In this document: positions 59,361 to 64,000 of the stretch, one piece after another
Layout of the letters: each line of letters starts with the position of its first letter
Numbering within the stretch: the stretch's first letter is position 1
Translations under genes and position numbers: made by a program
Notes under the pieces: model-generated
What the model was told of the DNA's origin: nothing
Seen by the model: the letters and a program-made list of their open reading frames with translations, nothing else
The model's database searches: none
Assembly: GCF_014201095.1 (NCBI RefSeq)
Contig: NZ_JACHDN010000001.1
Span: forward strand, 1,736,001 to 1,800,000
DNA: 64,000 bases
Reading direction: 5' to 3'
Origin: Cellulomonas hominis
GTDB lineage: Bacteria; Actinomycetota; Actinomycetes; Actinomycetales; Cellulomonadaceae

Positions 59361-59990
59361 TCAGATCTCCTCGGGGTTGGCGACGACCCCGGTCCCCTCG
59401 CCCGACGCCTGGGCGCGCGGGTGCGGGGTGATCACGAGGCTCGGGCGGGTGACGGAGGGGTCGGGCAGCGGGGCGATGTCCGCGCGGTCGCCGTAGGTGG
59501 CGCGCAGCTCGTCGATCTCCCCGAACGTGAGGGCCCGCGAGGGGCAGGCGGCGACGCAGGCCGGGTCCTTGCCCTCGGCGAGGTAGTCGGCGCAGAAGTC
59601 GCACTTCGACATGACGCCGGCGTCGGCGTCGTACTGGGGTGCGGAGTAGGGGCACGCCCACTCGCAGTAGCGGCAGCCCACGCACTTCTCGGGGTCGACG
59701 GACACGATGCCGTCCTCGCCCTTGCTCATGGCGGTGGTGGGGCAGACCTTCACGCAGATCGGGTCCTCGCAGTGGTTGCAGGAGACCGACGTGTAGTAGG
59801 TGAAGACGTTCGGGGTGAACGTCCCGGCCCTCGGGTCGGTGGTCCACCCGCCGCCGGTGTACTCGACCACCCGGCGCCAGGAGATGCCCACCGGGAGGTC
59901 GTTCTTGTCCTTGCACGCGATCTGGCACGCCTTGCAGCCGGTGCAGTAGGCCTGGTCGACGTGGAAGCCGAGTTGCTTGGCCACGGTCAT
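59361..59990 (-). CDS. dmsB: DmsB-like electron-transfer subunit
   Basis: A 209-residue ferredoxin subunit with four cluster motifs: CTGCKACQIACKD, CNHCEDPICVKVCP, CVGCRYCEWACPYSAPQ and CDFCADYLAEGKDPACVAACP, the full four 4Fe-4S set of the DmsB family. No signal peptide, as it is exported with DmsA. ATG overlaps the dmsA stop (ATGA), and the gene lies between dmsA and dmsC in the usual ABC order. Confidence 0.94.
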   Translation of the reverse strand: MTVAKQLGFHVDQAYCTGCKACQIACKDKNDLPVGISWRRVVEYTGGGWTTDPRAGTFTPNVFTYYTSVSCNHCEDPICVKVCPTTAMSKGEDGIVSVDPEKCVGCRYCEWACPYSAPQYDADAGVMSKCDFCADYLAEGKDPACVAACPSRALTFGEIDELRATYGDRADIAPLPDPSVTRPSLVITPHPRAQASGEGTGVVANPEEI

Positions 59991-62425
59991 GCCCTCTCGA
60001 TCTGGACGAGGTTGGTGTGCTGGGGGTTGCCCTTGGCCAGGGCGGACGGCCGCCACGTGGTCAGCGTGTTCGTGCAGCCGCCGCGGTCGACGCCGTCGGC
60101 CCCCGGCCGGTACCAGGCGCCCTGCGGGACGGAGACGACCCCGGGGGCGATGCGCGCGGTGACCTTCGCCGGCAGCTCGATGCGGCCGCGGTCGTTGAAC
60201 ACCTGGACCGTGTCGCCCTGCTCGACGCGGCGCTCGCGGGCGTCCACCGGGTTGATCCACACCTCCTGCGGGTGCGCCTCCTGCAGCCAGGGGACGTTCG
60301 CGTAGGAGCTGTGGGTGCGGCCCTTGTAGTGGTGGCCGATCATCTGCAGCGGGTAGGTCGACCGGAGCTCGTCGTCCGGGCCCTCCCAGGTCGGGACGTA
60401 CTCGGGCAGCGCCGTGATCCGGTCGCCGTCGGCCAGCTGCCAGGTGTCGGCGAGCTCCTGGAGCGCGGCGGAGTAGATCTCGATCTTCCCGGACGGGGTC
60501 TCGAGCGGGTTGGCGTCCGGGTCCTCGCGGAACTTCTTCAGCGCCACGACGGTGCCGGCCGGGTTCTGCTTGCGCCAGACGCCCAGCTCCCGGAGCTCGT
60601 CCACGGACGGCAGCTCGGGGACCTTCGCCTGCGTCTTGGCGTGCAGGTAGTCGATCCAGTCCTCCTGCGTGCGGCCCTCGGTGAACGCCTCCTCGACGCC
60701 GAGGCGCCGCGCCAGGTCGGAGCACATGTCGTAGCCGGTGCGGCTCTCGAACAGCGGGTCGATGACCTTGTCGGCCAGGATCACGTAGCCCATGTCGCCG
60801 GCGGAACCGCCGGGGACGAGGTCCGCCTGCTCGACGTTGGTGGTGTCGGGCAGCAGGATGTCCGCGAACCGGGCCGACGCGCACATCTGGTTGTCGATGA
60901 CGACGACCATCTCGCAGAGCGAGTCGTCCTCGAGCAGCTTCGCGGTGCGGCCGGTGTCGGAGTGCTGGTTGATCAGGGTGTTGCTCGCGTTGTTGATGAT
61001 GAGCTTGATCGGGACGTCGAGCTGGTCCTTGCCCTGCACGCCGTCGGCGGTCTTGGTCATCTCGGCGCCCCGCTCGACCGCGTCGGTCCACAGGAAGCAC
61101 GAGATCTTCGTCTTCACCGGGTTGTCGAGCAGCGGGAACGCCTCGACGGGCAGCGAGTAGGAGCCCTCGCGGGCCCCGGTGCCGCCGCCGGTGACGCCGA
61201 CGTTGCCGGTCATGATCGCCATCATGAAGATCGCCCGGGAGGCGTTCTCGCCGTCGGCATGCCGCTGCGGGCCCCAGCCCTGGGTGATCGCGCACGGCTT
61301 CGCGAGGGCGATCTCGCGGGCGACCCGGACGATGGTGCCGGCGGGGACGCCGGTGATCCGGGCGGCCCACTCGGGGGTCTTGGCGGTGCCGTCGGGGCCC
61401 TCGCCGAGGATGTAGGACCGGTACGACGAGCCCGGCGCGGCGCCCTCGGGCAGGTGGTCCTCGTCGAAGCCGACGCAGTAGCGGTCGAGGAACGCCTGGT
61501 CGTGCAGGCCCTCGGTGATCATCACGTGCGCCATGCCCGCCACCAGCGCGGCGTCGGTGCCCGGCCGCAGCGGGACCCAGTCGTCGGCGACGCTGACCGC
61601 GGTCTCGCTGAGGCGCGGGTCGATGACGATGGTCCGGGTGCCGGCCTCCCGCCGGGCCTGCTGCACGGAGAACGTCTCCCCGCCGCCGCTCATCCGGGTC
61701 TCGAGGGGGTTGTTGCCCCAGAAGACGACGAGCTTGGCGTTGACGGCGTCCGGCAGCGAGTTGCTGGAGACCATCGAGCCGTAGGTGTACGGGGTGGCGT
61801 ACTGGATCTGCGCCGTCGAGTAGGTGCCGTACTGCCCGAGGTACCCGCCGAGGCAGGCGAGCAGGCGGGGCCACGTGCCGCGCTTGGAGATGTTGCCGCC
61901 GGTGCTGCCGGAGCCGTAGTTGTAGTAGACGGCCTCGTTGCCGTAGGTGTCGATCGTGCTGCGCAGCGCCTGGGCGACGGTGTCGAGCGCCTCGTCCCAG
62001 CTGATGCGCTGGAACTCGCCCGAGCCGCGGGTGCCGACCCGCTTCATCGGGTACTTGATCCGGTCCGGGCTGTAGATGCGCTGGCGGATCGACCGGCCGC
62101 GGACGCAGGCGCGGATCTGCTGCGTGCCGAGCTGGTCGTCGCCGGTGTCGTCGGGGTCCACCCGCGTGACCTGGCCGTCGACGACGGTCATCCGCAGCGG
62201 GCAGCGGGAGCCGCAGTTGACGTTGCACGACGACCAGACGACGCGGGCGTCCGCGGGCTGCTCGGCCGCCGACGCGGGCGCGGCGGCGGTGATCGGGAGC
62301 AGGCCGAGCTTGGCCCCGGCACCCACCGCGGCGGCCGCACCGCCGGCGGCCGCGCTCCACTTGACGAACGAGCGACGCGTGACGGGTGCGTCGAGGACGG
62401 CCGCGGGTGCGGCGGGCTGAGGCAT
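59987..62425 (-). CDS. dmsA: DmsA-like molybdopterin oxidoreductase (Tat-exported)
   Basis: An 812-residue catalytic subunit of a DMSO-reductase-family enzyme. Twin-arginine signal TRRSFVKWSAAAGG (16-29). The 4Fe-4S site is in CNVNCGSRCPLRM with a fourth Cys in RACVRGRS. The YNYGSGSTGG block and the YSTAQIQ block near the molybdenum match DmsA (a Ser ligand is expected, by family knowledge), as do GNNPLETRMSGGG and the C-terminal NDRGRIELPAKV. The start ATG is preceded by AGGAG 8 bp upstream. A longer frame from 62590 adds no family sequence. It probably reduces S- or N-oxides or a similar substrate, which the sequence does not settle. Confidence 0.92.
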   Translation of the reverse strand: MPQPAAPAAVLDAPVTRRSFVKWSAAAGGAAAAVGAGAKLGLLPITAAAPASAAEQPADARVVWSSCNVNCGSRCPLRMTVVDGQVTRVDPDDTGDDQLGTQQIRACVRGRSIRQRIYSPDRIKYPMKRVGTRGSGEFQRISWDEALDTVAQALRSTIDTYGNEAVYYNYGSGSTGGNISKRGTWPRLLACLGGYLGQYGTYSTAQIQYATPYTYGSMVSSNSLPDAVNAKLVVFWGNNPLETRMSGGGETFSVQQARREAGTRTIVIDPRLSETAVSVADDWVPLRPGTDAALVAGMAHVMITEGLHDQAFLDRYCVGFDEDHLPEGAAPGSSYRSYILGEGPDGTAKTPEWAARITGVPAGTIVRVAREIALAKPCAITQGWGPQRHADGENASRAIFMMAIMTGNVGVTGGGTGAREGSYSLPVEAFPLLDNPVKTKISCFLWTDAVERGAEMTKTADGVQGKDQLDVPIKLIINNASNTLINQHSDTGRTAKLLEDDSLCEMVVVIDNQMCASARFADILLPDTTNVEQADLVPGGSAGDMGYVILADKVIDPLFESRTGYDMCSDLARRLGVEEAFTEGRTQEDWIDYLHAKTQAKVPELPSVDELRELGVWRKQNPAGTVVALKKFREDPDANPLETPSGKIEIYSAALQELADTWQLADGDRITALPEYVPTWEGPDDELRSTYPLQMIGHHYKGRTHSSYANVPWLQEAHPQEVWINPVDARERRVEQGDTVQVFNDRGRIELPAKVTARIAPGVVSVPQGAWYRPGADGVDRGGCTNTLTTWRPSALAKGNPQHTNLVQIERA

Positions 62426-62638
62426 GGGGGCGCTCCTGGCGGGCTGAGGACGGGCTCGCGCGGGCCGGGTCGACGATGACGGGGCCGCGGGGTGCCCTCC
62501 CAGTGTTCGCCGGGACGCCTGATGTGTCCGGGACGGAGGTCCCGAAATGCATGAAGCACACAGAGAACGGGAGAAAAGAAACACCGGCATGCCGAAAATG
62601 TCACCGGGACGAACGGGTTTCTTCCGGACATGCCTGCG
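62426..62638 (-). promoter_or_regulatory. Upstream region of dmsABC, less GC-rich
   Basis: A 213-bp gap between dmsA and the fusion gene. About 62540-62640 is visibly richer in A/T than the rest of the window and has two inverted repeats: CGGGACggagGTCCCG (62529-62544) and CCGGCATGCCGG-like sequence around 62583-62594. It most likely holds the dmsA promoter and a regulator site. No FNR- or Crp-type consensus was found. Confidence 0.45.
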
Positions 62639-64000
62639 CTAATGCGCGGGGTGGTCCGCCGCGTCCCGGGCGCGCGCGAGGTCCGCCGCGTCGTCCACGT
62701 CGAGCCCCTCCGTGCCCGTCAGCGGGACGGGGTGCACCCGCAGCCCGACCCGCACCGTGCGCAGCGCCTGCCCCGGGCGGACGGCCGCCAGCCGCATCCG
62801 CACCGCGGCGGTCCGGTACACCGCGAGCAGGGGCTGCTCGCGCCCGTCCGCGTCCACGCCGAGCGCCGCGTCCACCTCGGGGTGATCCGCGAGGGCCCGC
62901 ACGAGCCGGGGGACCACCGGGCCCGCGAACGGCTGGTCCCCGGCCACCGCCACCACCGCCTCGACGTCCGGCAGCGCCGCGACCCCCGCCGCGAGGGCGA
63001 CAGCGGGCCCGGCGCCCGCCGGGGACTCGCGCACCCAGCGGGCGTGCGGGAACAGCGCGGCGTCGGCCGCGGGCGGCGGGTCGGCGACGACGACCGTCGG
63101 CAGGGGGGCGAGGTCGTCGAGCAGCCGGTGCAGGATCGGGCGCCCGCCGACGTCGAGGGCGGTCTTGTCGCCGCCGCCGATCCGCCGGGCCGTGCCCCCG
63201 GCCAGCACGACGACCCCGACGGTGAGGTCGGGCAGCGGCGGCTCCTCGGGCTCCGGCTCCGCCGCGAGCGCGCCCGTGGCCCCCGCCCCGCCGCGCCACG
63301 GCACCGTCGCCGCCCCGGCGTCCCACGCGGCCGCGAGCTCCGCCCGGCCGAGCTCCGCCACGGGCCGCCCGTCCACCAGCACGACCGCGCGGTCGGCCAG
63401 GTCGGCGGCGTCGGCAGCGTCGTGCGTGACCAGCACGACCGGGCACGGCCGCTCGGCCAGGTGCGCGCGCAGCACGTCCCGCACGGCCCCGCGCGTCTCC
63501 GCGTCGAGCGCCGCGAAGGGCTCGTCCAGCAGCAGCAGGCCGGGGTCGGTCGCGAGCGCCCGGGCCAGGGCCACCCGCTGCGCCTGCCCGCCCGACAGCG
63601 TGCTCGCCCGTGCCCCGCCGTGCGCCGCCAGCCCGAGCCGGTCCAGCCACGCGTCGGCCGTCGCCCGCGCGACCCGCGCCGGGACCCGGCGGGCGCGCGG
63701 GCCGAACGCCACGTTCTCCCGCGCCGACAGGTGCCCGACCAGCAGGTGGTCCTGGAACACCACGCCGCACCCGCGGCGCTCCGGCGGCACGTGCACCCCC
63801 GGGCCGTCGAGCGTCCGGCCGCCGAGCAGCACCCGGCCGCGGTCCAGGGGCAGCAGCCCGGCGAGCGCGCGCAGGGCGGTCGACTTGCCGGCACCGTTCG
63901 GCCCGATCAGCGCGACGACCTCGCCCGGCGCCGCCGTGAGCGGCAGGTCGAGCGTGAACGCCCCGCGCGCCACCCGCAGGTGCGCGTCCAGGCCGGTCAC
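62639..64000 (-). CDS. ModC-MobA fusion (molybdate ABC ATPase plus molybdenum cofactor guanylyltransferase)
   Basis: A 453-residue protein. Residues 1-235 are an ABC ATPase of the molybdate type: Walker A GPNGAGKS (33-40), Q-loop VFQDHLLVGH, signature LSGGQ (135-139), Walker B LLLLDE (155-160), and His193. The C-terminal TOBE domain of usual ModC is missing. Instead a Pro/Glu linker leads into a MobA domain (about 260-453) with VVVLAGGTARRIGGGDKTAL and GDQPFAGP. Such an enzyme would import molybdate and attach GMP to molybdopterin. The frame begins at the window edge with a GTG whose TGA may be the stop of an upstream modB, so it looks complete but could be longer. It reads away from dmsA's start. 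Confidence 0.85.
   Translation of the reverse strand: MTGLDAHLRVARGAFTLDLPLTAAPGEVVALIGPNGAGKSTALRALAGLLPLDRGRVLLGGRTLDGPGVHVPPERRGCGVVFQDHLLVGHLSARENVAFGPRARRVPARVARATADAWLDRLGLAAHGGARASTLSGGQAQRVALARALATDPGLLLLDEPFAALDAETRGAVRDVLRAHLAERPCPVVLVTHDAADAADLADRAVVLVDGRPVAELGRAELAAAWDAGAATVPWRGGAGATGALAAEPEPEEPPLPDLTVGVVVLAGGTARRIGGGDKTALDVGGRPILHRLLDDLAPLPTVVVADPPPAADAALFPHARWVRESPAGAGPAVALAAGVAALPDVEAVVAVAGDQPFAGPVVPRLVRALADHPEVDAALGVDADGREQPLLAVYRTAAVRMRLAAVRPGQALRTVRVGLRVHPVPLTGTEGLDVDDAADLARARDAADHPAH

Noticed and set aside
62426..62590. Longer DmsA N-terminus from 62590
   Set aside because: It would place unrelated sequence before the twin-arginine signal. The ATG at 62425 has AGGAG at the correct distance.

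Overview
The window is very GC-rich, uses many GTG starts, and packs its genes tightly with GTGA/ATGA stop-start overlaps. Its content and order are those of the chromosome replication-origin region of an actinobacterium: a pknAB/pbpA/rodA/pstP/fha cluster, crgA, DLW-39, DUF3566, gyrA-gyrB-dciA-recF-gnd-dnaN-oriC-dnaA-rpmH-rnpA-yidD-yidC-jag-rsmG-parA-parB and murJ. A member of the Micrococcales close to Cellulomonas is the best guess; that placement comes from gene order and protein style, not from a database search.

Layout. (1) 1-3147: a two-gene mobile element, made of a tyrosine-recombinase-like protein that has lost its catalytic residues, translationally coupled to a DDE-type transposase. 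It lies just beyond the 3' end of a tRNA-Leu(CAG) gene. (2) 3148-12367: the Ser/Thr signalling and elongation operon fhaA-fhaB-pstP-rodA-pbpA-pknA-pknB, ending in a strong hairpin. (3) 12400-14052: a DUF559 gene with three kinds of repeat around it. (4) 14053-21280: trpG, a tiny membrane protein, sortase E, DUF881, crgA, rhomboid, cyclophilin, a coiled Ala/Lys-rich protein, a membrane protein, tRNA-Ala, DLW-39, tRNA-Ile and DUF3566. (5) 21277-35661: the replication and ribosome-assembly core, with oriC between dnaN and dnaA. (6) 35662-38739: an unusual gene-free stretch of about 3 kb that carries four parS sites, a tandem repeat and a 23-bp direct repeat. (7) 38740-41650: rsmG-parA-parB, with a fifth parS. 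(8) 41697-54869: ddl, a PLP aminotransferase, trxA, trxB, a pseudokinase, murJ, DUF6049, NUDIX and cca. (9) 55005-64000: an MFS transporter and a molybdoenzyme locus (4Fe-4S protein, TorD-type chaperone, DUF6457, DmsC-DmsB-DmsA) plus a ModC-MobA fusion that runs to the window edge.

How the parts work together. The kinases PknA/PknB, the phosphatase PstP and the FHA proteins control polar peptidoglycan synthesis by RodA/PbpA. The distant pseudokinase-murJ pair is the likely lipid II branch of the same circuit: in mycobacteria the MviN pseudokinase domain, once phosphorylated by PknB, binds FhaA. DnaA boxes at oriC and upstream of dnaA, and parS sites beside parAB, couple initiation to segregation. 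On the right, the ModC-MobA fusion would supply molybdate and the guanylylated cofactor that DmsA needs, and the TorD-like protein would chaperone DmsA before Tat export.

The most unusual items are the inactive-recombinase/DDE-transposase pair, a dispersed four-armed palindromic repeat (core GAGATCGGT, three copies), the gene-free parS-bearing region with its own repeats, and the ModC-MobA fusion.
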